Below are positions 33,879-41,649 of a DNA stretch of 64,000 bases, piece by piece (position 1 is the first letter of the stretch; every line of letters starts with the position of its first letter). The DNA comes from Mycolicibacterium flavescens. GTDB lineage: Bacteria; Actinomycetota; Actinomycetes; Mycobacteriales; Mycobacteriaceae. A model generated the notes under the pieces. It did not search any database. It was not told where the DNA came from and saw only the letters and a program-made list of their open reading frames with translations. The stretch spans positions 248,001 to 312,000 of the forward strand of contig LR134353.1 in the NCBI GenBank assembly GCA_900637135.1, written 5' to 3'. The position numbers were made by a program, and so were the translations under genes.

Positions 33879-35278
33879 TCCCGACCGCCGCCGAACTGGT
33901 CCAGGGCTACCGCGCCAAGACCGTCTCTCCGGTCGAGGCCACGCAGGAGGCGCTGGCCGCGATCGACGCGTACGACGGCGCGGTCAACGCCTTCGTGCTC
34001 GTCGACCCCGAGAGGGCGTTGGCCGCGGCACGGGCCTCGGAGGCACGCTGGCACGCCGGGCAGCCGCTCGGGCCCGGGGACGGCGTGCCGACGTCGATCA
34101 AGGACGCGCTGTGGACCAGGGGATGGCCGACGCTTCGGGGTAGCTGGCTCATCGACGAGCCGGGACCGTGGAACGAGGACGCGCCCTGCACGGCGCGACT
34201 TCGGGAGACCGGAGCCGTCCTGCTCGGCAAGACCACGACACCGGAGTACTCGTGGAAAGGCGTCACCGACTCGCCCCGATACGGTGTGACCGGCAACCCG
34301 TGGGATCCCACCAAGACGGCGGGCGGTTCGAGCGGCGGCAGCGCCGCGGCGGTCGGCCTCGGCATGGGGGTGTGGTCGGTCGGCACCGATGCGGGGGGAT
34401 CGGTGCGGATTCCGGCGGCGTTCACCGGAACCGTCGCGCTCAAGCCGACCTACGGCCTGATACCCCACTATCCGCCGAGCCCGTTCGGCACGCTGGCGCA
34501 CCCGGGCCCGATGACGCGGACGGTCGTCGACACCGCCGCGCTGATGGATGTGATCACCGGATTCGATGCCCGGGACTGGTCGGCGATGCCGACGCCACGT
34601 GAGTCGTTCCTGACCGGGCTCGACGACGGCGTCGCGGGCCTGCGGGTGGCGTTCTCGCCGCGGCTCGGCTACGTGCGCAACGATCCGGAGGTCGAAGCCG
34701 CCGTGCGGGCCGCGGCGGCGGTGCTGGCCGATGCGGGTGCCCGGGTCGAGGAGGTCGACCCCGGGTTCCGCGACCCGATCGAGGCCTTCCACGTGCTGTG
34801 GTTCGCCGGCGCGGCAAAGGTGTTGGAGGCGTACGGCGAAGCGGTCGACGACCGGGTGGATGCGGGGTTGCGCCGGATAGCTGCGGTGGGTGCGTCGTTC
34901 TCGGCGTCGGACTACCTCGACGCGACGGCCGTGCGCATGCAACTGGGACAGACGATGGGCCGGTTCCACGAAACCTACGACGTGCTGGTCACGCCGACGC
35001 TTCCGCTGCCTGCGTTCAGCGTCGGTCGCGACGTGCCCGATGGCTGGCGGTCTCACTACTGGGCGAGTTGGACGCCATACACCTACCCGTTCAACATGAC
35101 TCAGCAACCGGCGTTGAGCGTGCCGTGCGGATTCACCGCGGCGGGCCTGCCGATCGGGTTGCAGATCGTCGGCCCCCGGCACGCGGATGCGTTGGTGCTG
35201 CGGGTTGGCCGCGCCCACGAGATGGCCACCGACTGGCACCGGCGCACGCCGGCGTTGACGACACAAGGAGTTCGATGA
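33875..35278 (+). CDS. Amidase signature family amidohydrolase
   Basis: A 467-residue amidase. The Ser-cisSer-Lys triad is visible: lysine in PTSIKDALWTRG (near residue 75), the glycine/serine loop AGGSSGGSAAAVG (near 150-162) and the nucleophile serine in DAGGSVRIPAAF near residue 174. It hydrolyses a C-N bond of an amide to a carboxylate and ammonia or an amine. In this cluster it could release an omega-amino acid for the GabT/GabD pair. It overlaps both neighbouring genes by 4 bp, so the three are co-translated. Confidence 0.88.
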   Translation: MIPTAAELVQGYRAKTVSPVEATQEALAAIDAYDGAVNAFVLVDPERALAAARASEARWHAGQPLGPGDGVPTSIKDALWTRGWPTLRGSWLIDEPGPWNEDAPCTARLRETGAVLLGKTTTPEYSWKGVTDSPRYGVTGNPWDPTKTAGGSSGGSAAAVGLGMGVWSVGTDAGGSVRIPAAFTGTVALKPTYGLIPHYPPSPFGTLAHPGPMTRTVVDTAALMDVITGFDARDWSAMPTPRESFLTGLDDGVAGLRVAFSPRLGYVRNDPEVEAAVRAAAAVLADAGARVEEVDPGFRDPIEAFHVLWFAGAAKVLEAYGEAVDDRVDAGLRRIAAVGASFSASDYLDATAVRMQLGQTMGRFHETYDVLVTPTLPLPAFSVGRDVPDGWRSHYWASWTPYTYPFNMTQQPALSVPCGFTAAGLPIGLQIVGPRHADALVLRVGRAHEMATDWHRRTPALTTQGVR

Positions 35279-35793
35279 GCAGGCTGATCACCGTGTCCCT
35301 CGACAAGCGCGGCGTCAGCTGCGTTGCCCGCATGCTCGACGACGCGGCGCCACGCACCTGCGCGGCGGTGTGGGACGCCTTATCTGACGGGCGCGTGCTT
35401 TCGTCACAGGTGTTCCACGGCAAGTATGCCCGCAACGAGATCTACACGCTGCTACCGGGATTCGCGGCCAAGGACCCGGGCAGGGAGAACACCACAGTCA
35501 CGCCGATCCCCGGTGACCTGTGCTGGTTCTCCTTCGACTCCGATCAACTGGGCAACCCCGCCTACGGCTACGAGAACACCACCGGCACCGGCACCACCGG
35601 CGCGATCGTCGACCTGGCGCTGTTCTACGGCCGCAACAACCTGCTGATCAACGGCGACCAGGGCTGGGTCCCGGGCAACGTGTTCGGGGCGGTCATCGAA
35701 GGGCTCGACGAGATGGCCGAGGCCTGCCAGGACCTGTGGATGGGTGGCGTGCGCGGCGAAACCCTCAGTTTCCAACGCGCGGCGCAGGATTGA
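35275..35793 (+). CDS. DUF3830 (cyclophilin-like fold) protein
   Basis: A 172-residue protein matching the DUF3830 pattern: a N-terminal segment with CAAVWDALSDG, the VFHGKYARNEIYTLLP block, ENTTVTPIPGDLCWF and a GWVPGNVFGAVIEGLDEM C-terminal part. The fold is cyclophilin-like, but no activity is known. Members often sit beside amidases, Asp/Glu racemases and GntR regulators, as here. ATG at 35275 with AAGGAG ten bases upstream and overlapping the amidase stop. Confidence 0.8.
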   Translation: MSRLITVSLDKRGVSCVARMLDDAAPRTCAAVWDALSDGRVLSSQVFHGKYARNEIYTLLPGFAAKDPGRENTTVTPIPGDLCWFSFDSDQLGNPAYGYENTTGTGTTGAIVDLALFYGRNNLLINGDQGWVPGNVFGAVIEGLDEMAEACQDLWMGGVRGETLSFQRAAQD

Positions 35794-35805
35794 CGCGCCG
35801 ACTGG

Positions 35806-36231
35806 CTAGATCGGTTGAAGGCTGATCGGTTGTTCGCTCTGACCGGGATTGGGGTCGTTGCACGTCCCGGATTTCCAGCTGTAGCGAAGGTTGCCCGCCA
35901 AGGTCGCCGGATCGAACTCATAGGTCACATCGGCCGGGCCGGTGCTGCCGTCGGCGCACGGACGTGCGTTGAAGACGTCGTGGCGTTCGACGGTCCACGG
36001 GCCGTCGCCCTGCCTGCTGATCTGCGCGATCAGCCCGGTCGAGCTCGAAATCGTTCCACCGCAGTAACCTTCGGAGTTGCACTGCGTGGTGATCGACCAC
36101 GTATTCGAGGTCGCCCCGTTGACCAGCCGGTACTCACCTTCGAGCCGCCCGTCCGCCCATGCCGGTCCCGCCGATCCGATCGCGACACCGATGAGCATCG
36201 CCGCCGCCGCCGTCGCGCGTGTGATCGCCAT
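35806..36231 (-). CDS. Small secreted protein
   Basis: A 141-residue exported protein. The signal peptide MAITRATAAAAMLIGVAIGS... ends after WADG (cleavage near residue 27). The mature part has YRLVNGATSNTWSITTQC, CGGTISSSTG, WTVERHDVFNARPCADG and YSWKSGTCN, with four cysteines, resembling anonymous secreted mycobacterial proteins with a lipocalin-like or beta-sandwich look. Start chosen at 36231 because longer starts add non-signal sequence. Its stop lies 12 bp from the DUF3830 stop. Confidence 0.65.
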   Translation of the reverse strand: MAITRATAAAAMLIGVAIGSAGPAWADGRLEGEYRLVNGATSNTWSITTQCNSEGYCGGTISSSTGLIAQISRQGDGPWTVERHDVFNARPCADGSTGPADVTYEFDPATLAGNLRYSWKSGTCNDPNPGQSEQPISLQPI

Positions 36232-36288
36232 CCAGGCAGCATCACACGTCAGGCGCACGGGCATCGCCGAGATGGCGAAAGTTTCCGG

Positions 36289-37353
36289 TCAGTGGAGGCC
36301 GGGGACGATGTCGCCCAGCTTGAAGGTGACCGGCTGCTCGAGTTGGTCGTACGTGCACGACCGTGGATCGCGGTCGGGGCGCCAGCGGTTGAACTGCGCG
36401 GTGTGGCGGAACCGTTCACCTTCCATGTGGTCGTAGCGCACCTCGACCACCCGCTCGGGCCGCAGCGGTACGAACGAGAGGTCCTTGCCGGCATTCCAGC
36501 GTGATCCCTCGTTGCGGCGTGGGGTCCGCTCACCGACCATGTGCGCCGCCCAATTCCACGGATGGTTGTCGAACGTGGTTACCAGCGGCTGCAATTCGGT
36601 GAAGAGTTCGCGACGGCGGGCCATCGGGAACGCGCCGATCACGCCGACGGACGCCAACATGCCGTCGTCCTTGTACAGCCCGAGAAGCAGCGACCCGATG
36701 GCATCGTCACCGGACTTGTGGAGGCGGTAGCCGGCGACGACGCAGTCCGCGGTCCGTTGATGCTTGATCTTGAACATCACGCGCTTGTCCGGTTGATAGG
36801 TCAGCGACAACGGCTTCGCGATGACGCCGTCGAGGCCGGCACCCTCGAACTCGTCGAACCAGCGTTGCGCCGTCGCGAGGTCCGTCGTCACCGGAGTGAC
36901 GTGGAATTTCGGGCCGGCGTCGGCGAGAGCGTCCACGAGCGCGGCGCGGCGTTCGCCGAAAGGCCGCTGCGTGTAATCGATGTCGTCGAGTGCGAGCAGG
37001 TCGAAGGCGATGAAGGACGCAGGCGTCTTCTCGGCCAGCATCCGGACCCGTGAGTCGGCGGGGTGGATGCGCTGCTGCAGCGCTTCGAAGTCGAGCCCAC
37101 CGTCGGAGGCGACGATGATCTCGCCGTCGATGACGCACCGTTCGGGTAGCTCAGCTGTGGCGGCCTTCACCAGTTCGGGAAAGTAGCGGGTCATCGGCCG
37201 CTCGTTGCGGCTGCCGAGTTCCACCTCGTCGCCGTCGCGGAAGCAGATCGACCGGAAGCCGTCCCATTTCGGTTCGTACGACGCGTCCGGCGGGATCGAC
37301 ACCACCGATTTCGCCAGCATCGGCGAGACCGGCGGTATCACGGGCAACTGCAT
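36289..37353 (-). CDS. ligC: ATP-dependent DNA ligase (LigC type)
   Basis: A 354-residue ATP-dependent DNA ligase. Motif I is YEPKWDGFRS with the adenylated lysine near residue 29; SRNE follows (motif Ia region), GEIIVASDGG (motif III), SFIAFDLLA (motif IIIa), LDGVIAKP (motif IV) and KIKHQR (motif V), then an OB-fold ending with RFRHTAQFNRWRPDRDP. Mycobacterial LigC enzymes seal nicks in a repair pathway with the PolD1 polymerase. This is the copy not adjacent to polD1 (probably the LigC2 counterpart). ATG at 37353 selected; an in-frame ATG seven codons upstream is possible. Confidence 0.88.
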   Translation of the reverse strand: MQLPVIPPVSPMLAKSVVSIPPDASYEPKWDGFRSICFRDGDEVELGSRNERPMTRYFPELVKAATAELPERCVIDGEIIVASDGGLDFEALQQRIHPADSRVRMLAEKTPASFIAFDLLALDDIDYTQRPFGERRAALVDALADAGPKFHVTPVTTDLATAQRWFDEFEGAGLDGVIAKPLSLTYQPDKRVMFKIKHQRTADCVVAGYRLHKSGDDAIGSLLLGLYKDDGMLASVGVIGAFPMARRRELFTELQPLVTTFDNHPWNWAAHMVGERTPRRNEGSRWNAGKDLSFVPLRPERVVEVRYDHMEGERFRHTAQFNRWRPDRDPRSCTYDQLEQPVTFKLGDIVPGLH

Positions 37354-37411
37354 GAGGCCATTGTCGCAGGCCATGACCTTGCGATGACATTGCCGAGTAC
37401 GGGCGGTCTAC

Positions 37412-38179
37412 ATGGGTATGGACCCCGATATGGCGAAGCAGGAAGGCCCGGCTATCCCGGCACCATCGATGGAGCAGTCCGATATCGCGGTGCCCGACAT
37501 CGTCTCGCACGACGAATGGCAGGCGGCCCGTCAAGGTCTGCTGGCCGAAGAGAAGGCGTTGATGAAGGAGCGGGACCGGCTCGCCGCACAGCGCCGGCGG
37601 ATGCCCATGACTGAGGTGCGCGCGGACTACCGCTTCGCGGGAACCGACGGCGAAGTCGACCTCTTGGGCTTGTTCGCCGGACGGCGGCAGCTGATCGTAT
37701 ACCGCTTCTTCTACGCCCCCGATGTCGAGAACTGGCCCGATGGCGCATGCTCGGGCTGCTCGCTGTTCGCAGACACCGTGGTGCACCCGGCGCACCTCGC
37801 CGCACGTGACACCACCCTGGTGTTTGTCACGGCCGCTCCGCTGGAGCGCATCGCCGAGCTCAAAGCGCGGATGGGCTGGCAACGGCTCTCGTTCTTCACT
37901 CTCGTCGGAGACGAATTCTCTCGGGACTTCGGCGTCGAGGAGATGTTCGGCCTCAACGTCTTCATCCGCGACGGCGACCGTGCCTACCGCACGTACTTCG
38001 TCAACGGACGCGGCATCGAGGAGATAGGGCCGGTCTGGTCATTCCTGGACATCACGCCTCTTGGACGACTAGAACACTGGCAGGATGTCCCGCCCGGGCG
38101 ACCGCAGGGTCCCCCGTACGACTGGTGGCGCCTCCACGATGCCTACGGTCGGATAGCAGCGCGGCGGCCCGCCAATTAA
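37412..38179 (+). CDS. DUF899 thioredoxin-like protein
   Basis: A 255-residue DUF899 protein with a thioredoxin-like fold. Family features: VSHDEWQAARQGLLAEEKALMKERDRLA helix, then YRFAGTDGEVDLLGLFAGRRQLIVYRFFY, a CSGCSLFAD CxxC motif near residues 112-116, and PVWSFLDITPLGR with YDWWRLHDAYG at the end. It may be a thiol-dependent oxidoreductase; role unknown. It lies between the two ligase genes, 13 bp before the second, so it could be co-transcribed with the repair genes. Confidence 0.8.
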   Translation: MGMDPDMAKQEGPAIPAPSMEQSDIAVPDIVSHDEWQAARQGLLAEEKALMKERDRLAAQRRRMPMTEVRADYRFAGTDGEVDLLGLFAGRRQLIVYRFFYAPDVENWPDGACSGCSLFADTVVHPAHLAARDTTLVFVTAAPLERIAELKARMGWQRLSFFTLVGDEFSRDFGVEEMFGLNVFIRDGDRAYRTYFVNGRGIEEIGPVWSFLDITPLGRLEHWQDVPPGRPQGPPYDWWRLHDAYGRIAARRPAN

Positions 38180-38192
38180 TCCGCCAACACCC

Positions 38193-39269
38193 GTGGATCT
38201 CGCCGTGGACGCAATAATGGGCCAGGTGGACCTCCCCGTGCTGCCGCCGCTGGAGCCGATGCTTGCCAAGGCCCAGGCGAAGGTCCCGCCCGAAGCCGGG
38301 ATGTGGTCGTACGAGCCGAAGTGGGACGGTTTCCGTGCCCTGGTCTTCCGCGACGGTGACAAGGTCCTATTGCTCTCCCGTAGCGGTAAGGACCTTGGCC
38401 GGTATTTCCCCGACGTCGTCGAGGCCGTCCGTGACGAGCTGGCACCGCGGTGTGTGCTGGACGGCGAGATCGTCGTCCCCCGCGAGTTCGGTGGCCGCAC
38501 CCGCCTCGATTGGGAGTCGCTGAGCCAGCGCATCCACCCCGCCGCCAGCCGCATCAAAATGCTGTCGGAGCAGACGCCCGCCCACTTCATCGGCTTCGAC
38601 GCGCTGGCCGCCGGTGATGAGTCGCAGATGAAGCAACCCTTCCGGGTTCGCCGCGAAGCACTGCGCGACGCGGTGAACGAGAAGCAGTGGTGTCACGTCA
38701 CCCGCACCACCGAAGACCCCGAACTCGGCGCGCAGTGGCTCGAGGAGTTCGAGGGGGCCGGCCTCGATGGCGTGATCGCCAAACGGCTCGACGGGCCGTA
38801 TCTACCGGGCAAGCGGGAGATGGTGAAGGTCAAACACGCCCGCGACGCCGATTGTGTGGCGATGGGTTATCGCATCCACAAAAGCGGCGAGGGTATCGGC
38901 TCCATCCTGCTCGGCCTGTACCGCGACGACGGAGAACTGCAGATGGTCGGTGGCGCAGCGGCTTTCACGGCCAAGGACCGGATCAAGCTGTTGGCCGAGC
39001 TGGAGCCACTTCGTGAGAGCGACGAGATGCGCGAAGGCGACCCAAGCCGCTGGAACTCGGCCGCCGACAAGCGCTGGGTCCCCATCCGGCCGGAGAAGGT
39101 CTGTGAGGTCGCCTACGACCAGATGGAAGGAAACGGCGGGGCCGCCCAACGCTTCCGGCACGCGGTGAAGTTCCGGCGCTGGCGGCCCGACCGCGACCCG
39201 AAGAGCTGCACCTTCGACCAGCTCGACGTTCCGCTCACCTTCGATCTCTACGACGTACTGGAGTCCTGA
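38193..39269 (+). CDS. ligC: ATP-dependent DNA ligase (LigC type, polD1-linked)
   Basis: A 358-residue ATP-dependent DNA ligase, paralogous to the gene at 36289. Motif I YEPKWDGFRA, the SRSGKDLGRYFP segment, GEIVVPREF, HFIGFDALA, LDGVIAKRLDGPY and VKVKHARD mark the nucleotidyltransferase domain; the OB-fold ends RFRHAVKFRRWRPDRDPKSC. Being 1 bp upstream of the PolD1 gene, it is the likely partner of that polymerase (LigC1 counterpart). GTG at 38193 or ATG at 38217 can serve as the start. Confidence 0.9.
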   Translation: MDLAVDAIMGQVDLPVLPPLEPMLAKAQAKVPPEAGMWSYEPKWDGFRALVFRDGDKVLLLSRSGKDLGRYFPDVVEAVRDELAPRCVLDGEIVVPREFGGRTRLDWESLSQRIHPAASRIKMLSEQTPAHFIGFDALAAGDESQMKQPFRVRREALRDAVNEKQWCHVTRTTEDPELGAQWLEEFEGAGLDGVIAKRLDGPYLPGKREMVKVKHARDADCVAMGYRIHKSGEGIGSILLGLYRDDGELQMVGGAAAFTAKDRIKLLAELEPLRESDEMREGDPSRWNSAADKRWVPIRPEKVCEVAYDQMEGNGGAAQRFRHAVKFRRWRPDRDPKSCTFDQLDVPLTFDLYDVLES

Positions 39270-39270
39270 G

Positions 39271-40320
39271 ATGCCCAAAGCCGCAGAGGAAGTCGACGTC
39301 GACGGCACGAAGGTGCGGCTGACCAACCGCGACAAGGTGTACTTCCCGAAGCTGGGCAAGGACGGCACCAAGGGCAAGCTCTTCGACTACTACCTGTCTG
39401 TCGCCGAACCGATGGTCGCGCTGCTGCGCGACCGGCCAGTGCACCTGCAACGCTTTCCCGACGGCATCGACGGCGAGGAGATCTACCAGAAGCGGGTACC
39501 GCAAAAGCATCCCGACTACCTCGAAACCTGCACCGTCACCTTTCCATCCGGGCGCACCGCCGACGCGTTGAAGGTCACCCACGCGTCGGCGATCGCATGG
39601 GCGGCCCAGATGGGCTCGATCACCCTGCACCCGTGGCAGGTGAGGTGCCCCGACACCGAGCATCCCGACGAACTGCGCATCGACTTGGACCCGCAGCCGG
39701 GAACGGGGTTCGCCGACGCCAGCTCCGTCGCGGTCGATGTGCTCAAACCGCTGCTCGACGAGTTGGGTTTGATCGGTTATCCGAAGACGTCGGGCGGGCG
39801 CGGTGTGCATGTCTTCCTCCGGATCAAGACCGATTGGGACTTCATCGACGTCCGTCGTGCGGGAATCGCGCTGGCCCGCGAGGTCGAACGCCGGGCGCCC
39901 GACGCGGTGACCACCTCGTGGTGGAAGGAAGAGCGAGGTAAGCGCATCTTCATCGACTACAACCAGAATGCGAGGGACCGAACGTTCGCTTCGCCGTACT
40001 CGGCGCGCAAGACCCCCATCGCCACCGTGTCCACTCCATTGACCTGGGACGAGCTTCGCGACGCCGACCCCGACGACTACACGATCTCATCCGTGCCCGA
40101 TTTCGTTGCGGGACGGCCGGATCCGTGGGCCGATATCGATCGCAAGCCGCAGTCGATCAAGAAGCTGCTGGACATGGTCAAGGCCGACGAGGAGCGCGGG
40201 CTGGGCGATCTGCCGTACCCGCCGAGTTACCCGAAGATGCCGGGGGAACCGCCGCGCGTGCAGCCCAGCAAGATGGTCGCCGCCAACTGGGACGACGACG
40301 GAAATCCGGTCAATAGCTGA
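39271..40320 (+). CDS. polD1: LigD-type primase/polymerase (PolD1)
   Basis: A 349-residue archaeo-eukaryotic primase-superfamily polymerase, a stand-alone version of the LigD polymerase domain. The catalytic metal motif is LRIDLDPQPG (D-x-D near residue 137), followed by TSGGRGVHVFLRI (the S-G-x-G-x-H motif) and the third aspartate in IFIDYNQNARDRT. Such enzymes add deoxy- and ribonucleotides to fill gaps at breaks. It forms a unit with the upstream ligase. The C-terminal 80 residues extend into a PSYPKMPGEPPRVQPSKM tail. Confidence 0.9.
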   Translation: MPKAAEEVDVDGTKVRLTNRDKVYFPKLGKDGTKGKLFDYYLSVAEPMVALLRDRPVHLQRFPDGIDGEEIYQKRVPQKHPDYLETCTVTFPSGRTADALKVTHASAIAWAAQMGSITLHPWQVRCPDTEHPDELRIDLDPQPGTGFADASSVAVDVLKPLLDELGLIGYPKTSGGRGVHVFLRIKTDWDFIDVRRAGIALAREVERRAPDAVTTSWWKEERGKRIFIDYNQNARDRTFASPYSARKTPIATVSTPLTWDELRDADPDDYTISSVPDFVAGRPDPWADIDRKPQSIKKLLDMVKADEERGLGDLPYPPSYPKMPGEPPRVQPSKMVAANWDDDGNPVNS

Positions 40321-40362
40321 GTGCGCGGTTTGTGTGGCGCGTCACCCGGGTACGGGGTGTTC

Positions 40363-41127
40363 ATGATCAAACAAGTCAGTGTTGCCTTGGGTGTCCTCGC
40401 GGTTGCGGTCGGCTGTGCCAATCAAGCGTCCGACGATTCAGCCACCACCACGACCACCACCACGACGACGGACTCGGCCGGCGCCCAGGGATTGACCACC
40501 CAGATCAACACGGTTGACGGCAGGCATGTCGCCGATGCCACCATCGACTTCTCCGGCGGGTACGCCACGGTGACCGTCGAAACCGTCGAGGATGGCATCC
40601 TGTCGCCGGGCTTCCACAGCATGCACATCCACCAGATCGGTGTCTGCGAGGCCGGCGACGGCTTCGCATCCGCGGGCGAGCACTTCCAGGCGCCCGGCCA
40701 CACAGGAATGCCCGCCAGTGGCGATCTGCCGCCCCTGCTGGTGCGGTCCAACGGCGCGGGCAAGCTGGTCGCGACGAGTGACGCGTTCACCGAGGAGCAG
40801 CTCACGACCCCGCAAGGGTCCTCGATCGTGCTGCACGAGAGCGCAGTCATGGAGGACCCGGCCGCCGCCGAGCGGCGGATTGCGTGCGGTGTCCTCAGCC
40901 CGGGAACCGCGGGCACCACCTCCGTCGAGACGCAGACGACCGTCGTCACCACGACCGCGGTTGCGCCTCCACCACCGACCACCACGGTCACGGAAACACC
41001 GGCCACGACGACGCCGCCGGCCGAGTCTCCGGCCACCACGACCCTGCCGACCGAGACGGACACCGTCACCGTGACCGAGAGCCCTTCACCGACAACCACC
41101 ACGGTGGCTCCACCGCCCGGGGGCTGA
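40363..41127 (+). CDS. sodC: SodC-like copper superoxide dismutase lipoprotein with Thr/Pro tail
   Basis: A 254-residue lipoprotein: lipobox AVGC (cysteine near residue 17), a TTTTTTTTT linker, then a Cu/Zn-SOD-like domain (about 40-185). Copper-site histidines lie in GFHSMHIHQIG, GEHF and SIVLHES; disulfide cysteines in GVCE and IACGV. PGHTGMPASGDLPPLL keeps one zinc histidine and the aspartate, but a serine stands where the second zinc histidine is usual, as in the copper-only M. tuberculosis SodC. The last 65 residues are Thr/Pro-rich and likely disordered or glycosylated. It should protect the cell envelope from superoxide. ATG 40363 is chosen over an upstream GTG. Confidence 0.82.
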   Translation: MIKQVSVALGVLAVAVGCANQASDDSATTTTTTTTTDSAGAQGLTTQINTVDGRHVADATIDFSGGYATVTVETVEDGILSPGFHSMHIHQIGVCEAGDGFASAGEHFQAPGHTGMPASGDLPPLLVRSNGAGKLVATSDAFTEEQLTTPQGSSIVLHESAVMEDPAAAERRIACGVLSPGTAGTTSVETQTTVVTTTAVAPPPPTTTVTETPATTTPPAESPATTTLPTETDTVTVTESPSPTTTTVAPPPGG

Positions 41128-41189
41128 CACGACTCGCTCGGCACGCCGAAATACCGCCGATCGGGAGGTGAACCGGGTCTGCTGTTCGC

Positions 41190-41645
41190 ATGCGCGTTTC
41201 GACGACCGTTCGTAGATGGCTGGCGGGCCTGGCGCTGTTCGCCCTCGTGGGCAGTGGTGTCGGAGTGGCAGCCGTGATGGTCCTCGGGTCGGTCAAGGAG
41301 GCCAAGCAGACACAAGCTGCCTCAGCGCAGCGTGCGACACAGGCTCCACCGCCGAAGGTCCCGACGCCGTTTGAGTTCACGATCAACGTCGTCATCACCG
41401 ACCAGCACTGTGCACCCGGCGCTCCCGGATGCTTCTACAAGTATTCGATCGAGCCGAAATACATTGGCATGCATCCGCTCCCGAAGACCCCGTTCACCGT
41501 CTTCTATGAGGTGGTCGGCGGCGACGCACCGCAGAAGGGTGAGTTCACCGTGGAGAACGGCCAGGCCCAGATTCTGCAGGACGTCGTCCTGGAAGGTCCG
41601 CCGTCGGCCCAGCTGAAGGCGAACGTCCTGCAGGTGGACGGCTGA
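41190..41645 (+). CDS. Membrane-anchored protein of unknown function
   Basis: A 151-residue protein with one N-terminal transmembrane helix (about residues 11-33) and an extracytoplasmic domain after a Gln/Ala/Pro-rich linker. The domain (FEFTINVVITDQHC to the end) is beta-rich and has two cysteines in the CAPGAPGC segment. It faintly resembles the DUF/MmpS-like small beta domains of mycobacteria, but not convincingly. Its stop is 4 bp from the convergent dehydrogenase-like gene. Confidence 0.6.
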   Translation: MRVSTTVRRWLAGLALFALVGSGVGVAAVMVLGSVKEAKQTQAASAQRATQAPPPKVPTPFEFTINVVITDQHCAPGAPGCFYKYSIEPKYIGMHPLPKTPFTVFYEVVGGDAPQKGEFTVENGQAQILQDVVLEGPPSAQLKANVLQVDG

Positions 41646-41649
41646 GCCG

